Below the pieces are notes generated by a model. The model saw only the letters and a program-made list of their open reading frames with translations, searched no databases and was not told the DNA's origin. Below, one piece after another: positions 7,366 through 16,577 of a DNA stretch of 63,512 nucleotides. The stretch covers positions 1-63,512 of the forward strand of contig CAILAY010000082.1 of the NCBI GenBank assembly GCA_903832285.1, written 5' to 3'. Within the stretch, counting starts at the first letter, position 1, and each line of letters begins with the position of its first letter. Both the position numbers and the translations under genes were made by a program. This stretch comes from an uncultured beta proteobacterium. Lineage in GTDB: Bacteria > Pseudomonadota > Gammaproteobacteria > Burkholderiales > Burkholderiaceae_C.

Positions 7366-9243
7366 TCAGGTGTCGATGCCGGGTTTGTAGTCCGCCGCTT
7401 CCACCCTCTTCCAGCGGGTCACGGCTGTGGCCAGACCCAGCGCAAAGACGCCGCTGACCAACACCACGATCCAGTCGCGCAGCCAATCGTTATCGAACGC
7501 GTCAAACAGGCTGGCGCGAAAGGTTTTGATGACCCATGTGAATGGCAACCACTGGTGCACGGTCTGGAAGAAATCCCCCGTGAGTTCAATCGGCATCACG
7601 CCGCCACCGGCCGCCAATTGAATCGTGAGCAACAGCACTGCGAACAGTTTTCCCGCATCGCCAAAGGCGCGCAGCAGCAGGTACACCATGGCCAGAAACG
7701 CCTGCCCTGCGACCACCATGGACAGTGCGAAGTGGAACAGGTTGGGCACTGCAATGCCCAGTCCATACAGCAGCATCAGCAGCGTCAGGGCGGTCTGGGC
7801 CAGCACGATAAAAGCGGGGACGGTAAATTTGCCCAGCGTCTTTGCGAAGTTGGACGCGTGTTCGTGCTCGCGCGTGAGCACACCCGCATTGAAAACAAAC
7901 ACCGCCATGGCAGCGCCCAGCCACAGTGCCATGGCCACCATGTTGGGCGCGAACGCGCTGCCGTTGTTGGCCACGGGCGCCAGCACATCCAGGATCGGCT
8001 CCACTGAATCGGCCAGACCCCGCGCGCTGCCATCGATCTTCCCAGGAGTCGCGGGCAGGAAGCTGTCAACCAGTTCGACGCCCGAGCGCAACTTGGCCGC
8101 GCCCTTGCTGAGGTCATCGCCGCTGCGGGCGAAGGCATCGAGCCTGCTGTTTTCGGGCAGCTTTTCCGACATCGCGTGCACGCCTGAACCCAGGGCGCTC
8201 AAACCATCCACCAACTTGCCCGTTCCCTCCTCGATCCTGGCGCCGCCACGCTGCAGCCGGGCGTTGCTGTCCAACGCCAGCGTCAAACCCTCGGTCAACT
8301 TGGCACCACCCGCCGCGAGTTCACCCGCTCCCGCCGCGATCCTTTCACCCACAAAGGGCAGGGCCGCGGTTTGCTCTTGCATTTCGCTTGCGCCCTCGGT
8401 GAGTTTGCGCGATCCGGCCTGAATCTGTTCGAGGCCGGTGCCCAACTCGCGCTGACGCAGATTCAGCCGTTTGGTGCCGGCACGCAGCGCTTCCAGATCG
8501 GCGTCGGGCGGCAACTTGGCTTCCAATTCGCGCACCCCCGAACCCAGCTGTTTGAAACCACCCGCCATTTGGCCCGCCGCCGCCTTGTACTTTCCCACGC
8601 CCTCGTTCAGCGCAATTGCGCCCGCCCGCAGTTGCACCACGGCGGCCTTGAGTCGCGCCAGACTCTTGCCCGAACCATCGGTGGACACGAGCACCTGCTC
8701 CCAGCGTTTTTCATTCAACGCTTCGTTCACCTGATGTCCCAGCTCGGCCGCAAAACGCCGGGCAAATCCGGCGGCCGCGTAGTTGTTACCCTCGGACAGG
8801 ATCACCGTGACCTTGCCACCACCGGGCTGCACGCCGGGCAAGGCGCTGGAACTGAAATCTTTCGGGATGATGACGGCAAACGCCAGCGCGCCTATCTGCA
8901 CGGCGCGACGCGCGGCCTGCGCGTCGTCCATGCTGCGATATCCGAAGCTTGCCTCCCTGATCAGGTCGGCCGAGAGCTCTGCGCCCACATTATTCATGCG
9001 CCCGTTGTAGTTGAACCCCTGGTCCAGATTGACGATGGCCACCGGCAGCGTGTTCGTCTTGGCGTTCGGATCCCACACGCTGGAGAGATAGATCAACGCG
9101 TACAGCGCGGGCACCAGGGCGATGGCAACCGTGGCCCACGCCAGCTTTGGAAAGCGCTGGTACAACTGCAACTCGGTGCTGACGATGCGCCAGGTCGAGT
9201 GCACAAAACGGACAATGAAGTTGGACTGACTCACGAACCGCAT
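7366..9243 (-). CDS. YhgE/Pip-family membrane protein
   Basis: A 625-residue inner-membrane protein. One membrane segment near residues 36-55 (AWATVAIALVPALYALIYL) is followed by the YhgE/Pip block with WDPNAKTNTLPVAIVNLDQG, a long alanine/glycine-rich periplasmic region of repeating coiled-coil-like helices (LAAGGAKLTEGL, LASLGSG-type spacing), and about five C-terminal membrane segments as in ABC-2 permeases. The family includes the lactococcal phage infection protein and heme or ESX-associated exporters; the substrate here is unknown. It lies directly upstream of arsR on the same strand, but the arsR promoter faces away from it. Confidence 0.8.
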   Translation of the reverse strand: MRFVSQSNFIVRFVHSTWRIVSTELQLYQRFPKLAWATVAIALVPALYALIYLSSVWDPNAKTNTLPVAIVNLDQGFNYNGRMNNVGAELSADLIREASFGYRSMDDAQAARRAVQIGALAFAVIIPKDFSSSALPGVQPGGGKVTVILSEGNNYAAAGFARRFAAELGHQVNEALNEKRWEQVLVSTDGSGKSLARLKAAVVQLRAGAIALNEGVGKYKAAAGQMAGGFKQLGSGVRELEAKLPPDADLEALRAGTKRLNLRQRELGTGLEQIQAGSRKLTEGASEMQEQTAALPFVGERIAAGAGELAAGGAKLTEGLTLALDSNARLQRGGARIEEGTGKLVDGLSALGSGVHAMSEKLPENSRLDAFARSGDDLSKGAAKLRSGVELVDSFLPATPGKIDGSARGLADSVEPILDVLAPVANNGSAFAPNMVAMALWLGAAMAVFVFNAGVLTREHEHASNFAKTLGKFTVPAFIVLAQTALTLLMLLYGLGIAVPNLFHFALSMVVAGQAFLAMVYLLLRAFGDAGKLFAVLLLTIQLAAGGGVMPIELTGDFFQTVHQWLPFTWVIKTFRASLFDAFDNDWLRDWIVVLVSGVFALGLATAVTRWKRVEAADYKPGIDT

Positions 9244-9253
9244 TGTGCTTGCT

Positions 9254-10171
9254 TTACGAAGGCAGCAAACCCTGCTCCACCGTCGGGTAGCGCAGGCGCA
9301 ACCGCAACTCGCGCTTCAGGCGGGTGTTGTCCATGCGCCGCGATTCACCCATGAAGCTCAACAGCAGCAGCGGCAGTTCCCCGTGCGCCGTGGCGCGCGG
9401 CACACGCTGCGGTCGCGCCAGACCATACAGGTCGGCCGCCAGATCGAAGTAGTCACCCATCAGCAGGTCAGAGTCGTCATTCGCATTGACCACGCGCTGG
9501 GCCTTGCCACGCCACAACGCGGCGATACAGGCGCGCGCCAGATCGTCGGCGTGGATGTGATTGGTGTACACGTCGTCCTGCGATTGCAACACCGGCGTGC
9601 CCTTGAGCAAGCGCTCGCGTGGCGTGCCGCCGACGCGGTCAGGGGCGTAGATGCCTGGAATGCGCAGGATGGTGGTGCGCGTGGCGTTGGATCGCCCCAG
9701 GAATCGGACCGAGGCTTCAGCGTCCGCACGCCGTATGGCCCGAGGTGTCTGCGCATTGACCGTTCGGGTTTCGGGTGCGAACTCGCCCTGGCAGTCGCCG
9801 TAAACACCGCTGGTAGAGCCATACACCAGCGCCGCGGGCACGCTGCGTCGACGCAACGCCTGAGTCAGATGGCGAGTGCGCGCGTCGATCCAACCCTCGG
9901 GCTGTGGCGGCGCCAGATGCAGCACGCGCGTCGCCAGTCCGGCCAGGCGCCGCAGGGAGGCACGCTGGTCCAGATTGCCCAGCAGCGGCGTGATGCCCAA
10001 CCCGCGCAGTTCCGCCAGGCGCTCGCTCGACGTGGTCAATGCCAGAACCCGCACCGTCGAGGGCAAAGCCTGCGCCACGCGCAAACCCACATCGCCGCAG
10101 CCGACGATGAGCAGGCGCTGGCGCCGAAAACGGGCCGGCAAGGCGCCGGGGTGGGGCAGGTTTGAAGGCAA
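9254..10171 (-). CDS. YeeZ-like NAD(P)-binding SDR/epimerase family protein
   Basis: A 305-residue Rossmann-fold protein. The dinucleotide loop is RLLIVGCGDVGLRVAQALP near residue 18, and the active-site region reads ALVYGSTSGVYGD. Overall it matches the extended SDR proteins annotated as YeeZ or NAD-dependent epimerase. The reaction is not known. The predicted start is TTG, with no ATG before the Rossmann loop. It lies 10 bases upstream of the YhgE/Pip gene on the same strand, so the two may be cotranscribed. Confidence 0.75.
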   Translation of the reverse strand: MPSNLPHPGALPARFRRQRLLIVGCGDVGLRVAQALPSTVRVLALTTSSERLAELRGLGITPLLGNLDQRASLRRLAGLATRVLHLAPPQPEGWIDARTRHLTQALRRRSVPAALVYGSTSGVYGDCQGEFAPETRTVNAQTPRAIRRADAEASVRFLGRSNATRTTILRIPGIYAPDRVGGTPRERLLKGTPVLQSQDDVYTNHIHADDLARACIAALWRGKAQRVVNANDDSDLLMGDYFDLAADLYGLARPQRVPRATAHGELPLLLLSFMGESRRMDNTRLKRELRLRLRYPTVEQGLLPS

Positions 10172-10269
10172 AATCGCAACTCAGCAGTATTCGATCAACG
10201 TGAAAGAACTGACTTTCAGGACCCGGTGCGCTTCGCAGCCCAAGCATGAAAGTTAGCCAAGGATAACCA

Positions 10270-11340
10270 ATGATGAGTCTCCCGGTCGCCGCAGCGACAT
10301 CGTTTCAAGTGAGCGTACAACCCAGCGGACGGACTTATACGGCGAGTCCCGACGAAACCCTGCTCGCCGCTGGCATCCGCGCGGGCATCACCCTGCCCTA
10401 CGGCTGCAAGGACGGCGCCTGCGGCTCGTGCAAGTGCAGAAAGCTGTCAGGCATCGTGGTACACCGCGAGCATCAGGGCAAGGCGCTGTCGGCGCTGGAG
10501 GAGGCCGACGGCATGGTGCTGACCTGCTGCGGCGTGGCGCACAGCGATGTGGTGCTGGGGTCGCGCCAGGTCACCGGGGCGGGCGCCATTCCGATCCGCA
10601 AAATGCCTTCGCGCGTGCTGCAACTGGAACGCCTGTCGCCGGACGTGATGCGCCTGCAACTGCAACTCCCCGCCAGCAATATCTTCACTTACCACGCCGG
10701 ACAGTACGTCGACTTCCTCTTGCAGGATGGAGTGCGGCGCAGCTACTCGATGGCCAGCGCGCCGCAAGCGGCGGCCGCGCCATGGATCGAACTGCACTTG
10801 CGCCATATGCCGGGCGGCCTGTTCACGGAACAGGTGTTTGGCAAGCTCAAGGAAAAAGACATACTGCGTATCGAAGGCCCATTCGGCAGTTTCTATCTGC
10901 GCGAGGACTCGACCAAACCGATGGTGCTGCTGGCGTCCGGCACCGGATTTGCGCCAATCAAGGCCATGATCGAGCAGCTGCAACTCACGGCCAGCACCCG
11001 CGAGGCCACGCTCTATTGGGGCGGCCGCCGACCGCACGACCTGTATCTGGCATCCTGGGTGAAACAGAAGCTCGCTGAAATGCCGCATCTGCACTACGTG
11101 CCCGTGGTCTCCGATGCCTTGCCTGAAGACGGATGGAGCGGCCGCACCGGCTTCGTGCACCTGGCCGTGTTGCAGGATCTGCCTGATCTGTCCGGTCATC
11201 AGGTCTATGCTTGCGGCGCGCCGATCGTGGTGGATTCGGCCCGCGCCGACTACCTGCGCCATGGCCTGCCCGAAGAAGAGTTCTACGCGGATTCTTTCAC
11301 CAGCGAAGCCGACAAGGCCAGGGAAATTTCGCAGGTCTGA
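10270..11340 (+). CDS. 2Fe-2S / FAD / NAD(P)H oxidoreductase (CDP-6-deoxyglucoseen reductase-like)
   Basis: A 356-residue electron-transfer flavoprotein. It has an N-terminal plant-type [2Fe-2S] ferredoxin domain, YGCKDGACGSCKCRKLSG with a fourth Cys in LTCCGVAHS. A ferredoxin-reductase module follows with an FAD motif RRSYSMAS and an NAD(P)H motif VLLASGTGFAPIKAM. It resembles CDP-6-deoxy-delta-3,4-glucoseen reductases, a name widely applied in Burkholderiales to general NADH-dependent reductases. No sugar genes are nearby, so the partner is unknown. A second ATG directly follows the first. Its 3' end overlaps the convergent next gene by 58 bases. Confidence 0.85.
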   Translation: MMSLPVAAATSFQVSVQPSGRTYTASPDETLLAAGIRAGITLPYGCKDGACGSCKCRKLSGIVVHREHQGKALSALEEADGMVLTCCGVAHSDVVLGSRQVTGAGAIPIRKMPSRVLQLERLSPDVMRLQLQLPASNIFTYHAGQYVDFLLQDGVRRSYSMASAPQAAAAPWIELHLRHMPGGLFTEQVFGKLKEKDILRIEGPFGSFYLREDSTKPMVLLASGTGFAPIKAMIEQLQLTASTREATLYWGGRRPHDLYLASWVKQKLAEMPHLHYVPVVSDALPEDGWSGRTGFVHLAVLQDLPDLSGHQVYACGAPIVVDSARADYLRHGLPEEEFYADSFTSEADKAREISQV

Positions 11341-13967
11341 CCGGCCTCCGATGCAGACTGCACAAAGCCGAGTTCCCGCGCGAGATCCAGCATCGGCTTG
11401 TTTTCCGAAATCACCGTTCCTATGAGGCGCTGGGTGCCGTTGTCGCGGGCGTAGCGCACCATCTTGTCCAGCAGGATGCGACCCAGTCCACCGCCCTTCA
11501 GATCGGAGCGGATGATGATGCCGAATTCGGCAGCGATGTTATCCGGGTCGGCGATGGCGCGCACCACACCCAGGGTCTGCTCAGACCCCGCGGCCTCATC
11601 CAGCGCCACGGCCACGAACGCCATCTCGCGCGCGTAGTCGATCTGCGTGAGGCGCGCCAGTTCGGTGCGCTCGATGCTGCGCCGGCTGTAGAACACGCGC
11701 ATGCGGATGTCCTCGGGATCGAGCTTTTCCAGGAAGGTCAGATGCTGGGCTTCATCCTCGGGGCGGATCGGTCGCAGCGTAAGCTCGCGCCCCTTCCATG
11801 TGAAGCGCTCGATCAGTTGGCTCGGATAGGGGCGAATGGCAAAGTTGAGTTCCCCGCCGGGCGCCGCAGCGCTGAGGCGGATACGCGCGTCCAGCGCCAC
11901 CACACCTGCCTCGTCAGCGAGCAGCGGATTGATATCCAACTCGGCGATCTGCGGCACATCCGCCAGCAGTTGCGACACTGCCACCAGCACACCATGCAAC
12001 GCGTCGATATCGACTGCAGGCGTGCCGCGAAAACCCTTCAGCAGTTTGGCCACGCGCGTGCGGTCCACCAGCGCCCGGGCCAGCGGCGCATTCAGCGGTG
12101 GCAAGGCCACCGCACGATCTGCCACAACCTCTACCGACGTGCCACCCTGACCGAACAAAATCACGGGGCCAAAGACGCTGTCGATGCTGGCTCCCACGAT
12201 CAGCTCCCGGGCGTGCGCGCGCCGCACCATCGCCTGCACCGTGAAGCCCTGAATATGCGCCTCGGGCAGAACCCGACGCACCCGATCCAGCATGGTCCGC
12301 CGCGCGACCCGCAACGCCTGCGCATTCTCCAGATCGAGCGCGACGCCGCCAACATCGGACTTGTGCGATATGTCGGTCGACAGGATCTTCAGCGCCACCG
12401 GGTAACCCATCTGCTGCGCCGCATCGACCACCGCCTTGGGGTTGCGGCCCACACTGCGGGTGGCCACCACAGGAATGCCATAAGCCGCCAGCACGCTCTT
12501 GGCCTCGCTCTCGGTCAGCATCTCCCGCCCGCTCGAAAGCGCTTGGCCAACCAGCGCCTGCACGGCGGCAGTATCTGCGGCCGGCCCCGCGCTCATGGCG
12601 GCGGGCGCCTCCATGAGCTGCGCCTGATTGCGGCGGTAGGTGACGCCAAAACCAAAGGCGCGCACCGCCTGCTCGGGAGTGATGAAGGACGCGATGTTGG
12701 CGTCCTGAAAGATCTGTCGCGCCTCCAGCACCGCCTGCTCACCCAGCCAGCAGCCCATGACCCGCGGCGGCGTCTGCGCCGCCAGCGGCAGCAGTGCGCG
12801 CGCAATCTCGGCGCTGGGCACGATCGCCGTGGGCGCGTGCATCATCAGCACCGCGCCTGCGCTCGCGTCGGCGGTCAACACCTGCAACGCCTGCACGTAA
12901 CGTTCGACCGGCGCATCGCCGATGATGTCCACCGGATTGCCGCGCGACCAGGTTGCCGGCAACAACGTATCCAGACTTTTCAGCGTGGTCGCAGAGAGCT
13001 GCGTCAACTCGACGCCCACCTGCGCAGCGGCGTCGGCGGCGAGCACGCCCGCGCCACCGCCGTTCGTCAGGATGGTGAGCGTATCGGCGTTGTTGGTGCG
13101 AAAGCGTGCCAGCGTCTCAGCGGCCAGGAACAATTGCTGCAGCGTGTCCACCCGTAGCATGCCGGCGCGCGCGATCGCCGCGTCGTAGACCATGTCGGAC
13201 CCCGCCAGTGCGCCGGTATGCGAGGCCGCGGCCTTCTGGCCCATGTCCGAACGCCCCGCCTTCACCACGATCACCGGCTTGTTGCGCGCCGCTGAACGCG
13301 CCGCCGACATGAATTTGCGCGCGGCATCCACGGATTCGATATACAGCAGGATCGCGCGCGTCTTGGGATCGCTCGCCAGATAGTCGAGCATGTCACCGAA
13401 GTCCACGTCCAGATGTTCTCCGAGCGAAACAAAATGCGAAAAGCCGATGCCGCGCGAGCGCGCCCAATCCAGCAGCGCAGTCGTCAATGCACCCGACTGC
13501 GAGACAAAGGCGATTTCGCCGGGCAGCGCGTCGATGTGCGCAAAGCTGGCGTTCAGGCCCAGATGCGGCGACAACATGCCGATGCAGTTGGGTCCCAGGA
13601 TGCGCAGCAAGTTGGGCTTGGCAGCATCACGGATCTGCTTCTTTTGCCCGGCACTGAGTCCGGCCGTGAGCAGCACCGCCGCTCGGGTTCCAAGGACGCC
13701 CAGTTGCGCGATCAACCCCGGCACCGTGTCGGGCGGTGTGCAGATGACGGCCAGTTCGGGCACATATGACAGGTCCTGCAAGCGTGCCACCACCGGCACG
13801 CCATCGAGTTCGCGGTACTTGGGGTTGACCGCGGACACTGGCCCGGAATATTTTCCGCTGCGAACATTGCGCCACACCGTTGTGCCCACGCGCCCCGGCC
13901 TGAGTGATGCACCGATCACCACCACCGACGCTGGATCAAACAGGGAATCCAGATTGCGAATGCTCAT
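11283..13967 (-). CDS. Acetyl-CoA synthetase (ADP-forming)-like / GNAT acetyltransferase fusion
   Basis: An 894-residue protein with the layout of the bacterial protein lysine acetyltransferases Pat/PatZ. An N-terminal CoA-binding Rossmann domain (VVVIGASLRPGRVGTTVWRN) is followed by succinyl-CoA-ligase-like domains. An ATP-grasp part follows around residues 470-690 (SEAKSVLAAYGIPVVATRSV). The GNAT domain lies at the C-terminus (IIRSDLKGGGLGRILLDKMV, the acetyl-CoA loop). Such proteins usually acetylate and switch off acyl-CoA synthetases. Its last 58 bases overlap antisense with the preceding reductase gene. It lies upstream of nothing obviously related; soxB ends 158 bases away on the same strand. 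Confidence 0.85.
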   Translation of the reverse strand: MSIRNLDSLFDPASVVVIGASLRPGRVGTTVWRNVRSGKYSGPVSAVNPKYRELDGVPVVARLQDLSYVPELAVICTPPDTVPGLIAQLGVLGTRAAVLLTAGLSAGQKKQIRDAAKPNLLRILGPNCIGMLSPHLGLNASFAHIDALPGEIAFVSQSGALTTALLDWARSRGIGFSHFVSLGEHLDVDFGDMLDYLASDPKTRAILLYIESVDAARKFMSAARSAARNKPVIVVKAGRSDMGQKAAASHTGALAGSDMVYDAAIARAGMLRVDTLQQLFLAAETLARFRTNNADTLTILTNGGGAGVLAADAAAQVGVELTQLSATTLKSLDTLLPATWSRGNPVDIIGDAPVERYVQALQVLTADASAGAVLMMHAPTAIVPSAEIARALLPLAAQTPPRVMGCWLGEQAVLEARQIFQDANIASFITPEQAVRAFGFGVTYRRNQAQLMEAPAAMSAGPAADTAAVQALVGQALSSGREMLTESEAKSVLAAYGIPVVATRSVGRNPKAVVDAAQQMGYPVALKILSTDISHKSDVGGVALDLENAQALRVARRTMLDRVRRVLPEAHIQGFTVQAMVRRAHARELIVGASIDSVFGPVILFGQGGTSVEVVADRAVALPPLNAPLARALVDRTRVAKLLKGFRGTPAVDIDALHGVLVAVSQLLADVPQIAELDINPLLADEAGVVALDARIRLSAAAPGGELNFAIRPYPSQLIERFTWKGRELTLRPIRPEDEAQHLTFLEKLDPEDIRMRVFYSRRSIERTELARLTQIDYAREMAFVAVALDEAAGSEQTLGVVRAIADPDNIAAEFGIIIRSDLKGGGLGRILLDKMVRYARDNGTQRLIGTVISENKPMLDLARELGFVQSASEAGQTCEISLALSASLVKESA

Positions 13968-14125
13968 GCTGCTGCCTCAAAGTGAATGCGTCGCCGCATG
14001 CCCTGAGTATGACCAGCCAGTGAATTAATACGTTGACGTGGCGCAGGAAGGCGCCTTCTTGGGGCTGAGTCAAATGCAGCGGCATCCCAGCAGGATCCGC
14101 AGACGCGCCGACCCAGGTGCCGTCC

Positions 14126-15862
14126 TCAGTTCGGCGCCATCCCCGGATTTGGGAACACGCCCACCAGCTTCGGGCTGTTGAGTTTGCGCGCAGACACCTT
14201 GCCACCGCGCGCCTTGAGCCAGGTCTCGACCAGTTCCCAGACCTGCTTGTTGCCCTGGCTTCTGGCCTCTTCAGCCACGGGCGCCCAGCCGGCCACCTTG
14301 TACTTCTTGTCGGCCTCGACCGGCTTGCCGAGCAACCGCATGTCGTTGATGCGTTGGCCCATGGCGGCGCCCGGTGTGCACGTGTATTGCAGACCGCCCA
14401 CGCGCACCATGTCGCCGCCCTGCTGATAGTAGGGGTCGGGGTTGAAGAGGTTGTCGGCAACGTCTTCCAGTACCGTCTTGATGGTCTCGCCGCTCATCTC
14501 GGCGAGTGTGGCGTAGGAGTAGGTGGTGGCCGTCATGTCCATGAGCCACTCACGCGTGATGGCCTGCCCCGGCAGCAGCGTCGTACCCCAGCGAAAGCCG
14601 GGCGAGAACGCCATGTCGGCACCCTGCACCTCCATCAATGCGTCCAGCAGCAACTGATCGCCCGTGCCGTTGAAATTTCCTCGACGGTAGAGCGTGCCTT
14701 CGGTCACGGCCAGCTTCTCGGAAAGTTGGCTCTCATACGGCGCGCGCACACGCGCGATGAGGGCGTCCATCTCGTGGTCCGCCGGCAGCATGTTGGCAAA
14801 CACGGGCAACAGTTTGTAGCGAAAGTCCGTGACCTTCTTGTCCCTGACCTCGAAGTCCAGCACACCCAGGAACTTGGCATTCGATCCCGCGTTGGTGACG
14901 ATGGTCTGGCCACCGGCGTTGGCCACGATACTGGCCACGGGCATGCCGTCATGCGTGTGCCCGCCCAGGATCGCGTCGATGCCGCTCACGCGGCTGGCCA
15001 TCTTCAGGTCGACGTCCATCCCGTTGTGCGACAGCACGACCACGACCTGCGCACCCTTGGCCCGGGCCTCGTGTACCATCTTCTGCATATTCTCGTCCTG
15101 AATGCCGAAGGCCCAGTCGGCGACCATGTAGCGTGGATTGGCAATCGGCGTATAGGGAAATGCCTGACCGATGATGGCACAGGGAACGCCGTTGATTTCG
15201 CGCAGCACGTAGGGTTTGAACACGGGGTCACCGAAGTCGTTTGTCCTGATGTTTTGCGCGACAAATTCGACCTTGCCAGCAAGGTCCTTGGCGATGATTT
15301 CCTGCACGCGCTCCATGCCCAGCGTGAATTCCCAATGCCCCGTCATCACGTCCACGCCGAGCAGCTTGCAGGCGTCGACCATGTCCTGGCCCCGCGTCCA
15401 CAAAGCCGTGCCGGAACCCTGCCAGGTGTCACCGCCATCGAGCAACAGGGCTCCCGGGCGACTCGCCTTCATCCGTTTGACCAGCGTGGCCAGATGGGCA
15501 AAGCCGCCCACCTTGCCGTAACGAAGAGCGGCCTGTTCGTAGTCCAGATAACTCAGTGCATGCGCCTGCGCTGTACCGGGACGCACGTTCGCCACATTCA
15601 GCAGATGCTCACCCACCAGATGCGGCAACCTGCCTTTCATTTTTCCCAAGCCGATGTTCACGTCAGGCTCGCGGAAATAGATCGGCTTGAGTTGGGCATG
15701 GCAGTCGGTCATGTGCAGCAGCGACACATCGCCGAACTTCGGGATGTCGTACAGGCCGTTGGCCGCCACCGACGAGTCGGCATGCGCGTAACGGGACAGA
15801 CCCATGCCCGCCATGGTGCCGGCGCCCAGCACCTGAAGAAATTCGCGCTTGGTGAGATGCAT
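14126..15862 (-). CDS. soxB: SoxB thiosulfohydrolase
   Basis: A periplasmic di-manganese enzyme that hydrolyses sulfate from the S-thiosulfonate on SoxY. The 578-residue protein has the 5'-nucleotidase-like metal motifs typical of SoxB: LLHMTDCHAQLKP, LDGGDTWQGSG, the SoxB-specific GHWEFTLG, LSHNGMDVD and GGHTHDGMP. A Tat-type signal begins MHLTKREFLQVLGAG, with Lys-Arg in place of the twin Arg, and ends near AHA|DSS. It is the last gene of the soxYZAXB operon, 56 bases after soxX. No soxC or soxD follows. Confidence 0.97.
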   Translation of the reverse strand: MHLTKREFLQVLGAGTMAGMGLSRYAHADSSVAANGLYDIPKFGDVSLLHMTDCHAQLKPIYFREPDVNIGLGKMKGRLPHLVGEHLLNVANVRPGTAQAHALSYLDYEQAALRYGKVGGFAHLATLVKRMKASRPGALLLDGGDTWQGSGTALWTRGQDMVDACKLLGVDVMTGHWEFTLGMERVQEIIAKDLAGKVEFVAQNIRTNDFGDPVFKPYVLREINGVPCAIIGQAFPYTPIANPRYMVADWAFGIQDENMQKMVHEARAKGAQVVVVLSHNGMDVDLKMASRVSGIDAILGGHTHDGMPVASIVANAGGQTIVTNAGSNAKFLGVLDFEVRDKKVTDFRYKLLPVFANMLPADHEMDALIARVRAPYESQLSEKLAVTEGTLYRRGNFNGTGDQLLLDALMEVQGADMAFSPGFRWGTTLLPGQAITREWLMDMTATTYSYATLAEMSGETIKTVLEDVADNLFNPDPYYQQGGDMVRVGGLQYTCTPGAAMGQRINDMRLLGKPVEADKKYKVAGWAPVAEEARSQGNKQVWELVETWLKARGGKVSARKLNSPKLVGVFPNPGMAPN

Positions 15863-15918
15863 GATTCCTTGTGGGACGGACCAATAACCCGCTCGGTCCT
15901 CAACTGATTGAGCTAGGT

Positions 15919-16566
15919 CTACTGATTGACCGCCGACTTCGGGTCCAGCAGCAGTGCCATTACGTCCTTCATCTGTTTCTCGGTCAGGATGCCGTTGTGC
16001 CCGAAACGCGGCATATTCGAACAGGCGTTGGTGGCCCTGGCGTTCCAGATCTTGCCCCAGGTGTAGTCGATCACAGCGCGGGATTGCGGACTGGCGACAT
16101 CACTGACGCCGCGCATCTTGCCGTAGTTGTACAGGCTGGGGCCAATGGTGCCGAAGGACACTTCGTCCCTGGCGATCTGATGACAGTTGTAGCAGTTGCC
16201 ACCATTCGGGTCGGAGGGATTGTCGGTCCAGGTCAGCCCGCGCCCGCTTTGCGCAATCTTCTCGCCTTCCTTCCAGTCGCCCAGGTAGTTGCCATCGGTC
16301 GGCGGTTTCACCGTCTTCAGGCTCGCATCCTGAATGGCGTTGGCAGCGGCCGCATCCAGAGGACTGCCCGCAACGTCGGCCGCGCTGCACGCGCGGTTCG
16401 CGTCGTCCTGCCGCAAGCGGTCCACCATGGCCATGCCCTGGTCACGGAACGACGCCTTGATGATGTCGGCGGTGAGCTTGTCGATATCCGGCGCCACAGA
16501 CGGTGCAGAACAGCCCGACAGCAATATGGCTGCAGCCGGAAGAACAAGAGAGCTGAAGAATTTCAT
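15919..16566 (-). CDS. soxX: SoxX c-type cytochrome, probable lipoprotein
   Basis: The small haem subunit of the SoxAX complex, which couples thiosulfate to the SoxY cysteine. From the chosen ATG it has 215 residues. The N-terminus MKFFSSLVLPAAAILLSGCS ends in a lipobox, so the mature protein may be membrane anchored. The haem motif is NCYNCHQIA, and the sixth-ligand Met lies in ACSNMPRFGHNGILT. A longer reading upstream runs through soxA and was rejected. It starts 11 bases after the soxA stop. Confidence 0.93.
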   Translation of the reverse strand: MKFFSSLVLPAAAILLSGCSAPSVAPDIDKLTADIIKASFRDQGMAMVDRLRQDDANRACSAADVAGSPLDAAAANAIQDASLKTVKPPTDGNYLGDWKEGEKIAQSGRGLTWTDNPSDPNGGNCYNCHQIARDEVSFGTIGPSLYNYGKMRGVSDVASPQSRAVIDYTWGKIWNARATNACSNMPRFGHNGILTEKQMKDVMALLLDPKSAVNQ

Positions 16567-16577
16567 GGCCGCAGTCC

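Noticed and set aside
14117..15907. A 596-residue open frame on the plus strand opposite soxB, and similar long frames opposite dsrL (31436-33457) and the acyl-CoA synthetase gene (11211-13157)
   Set aside because: They mirror strong genes in GC-rich sequence, are rich in His, Arg and Gln, and show no family resemblance.
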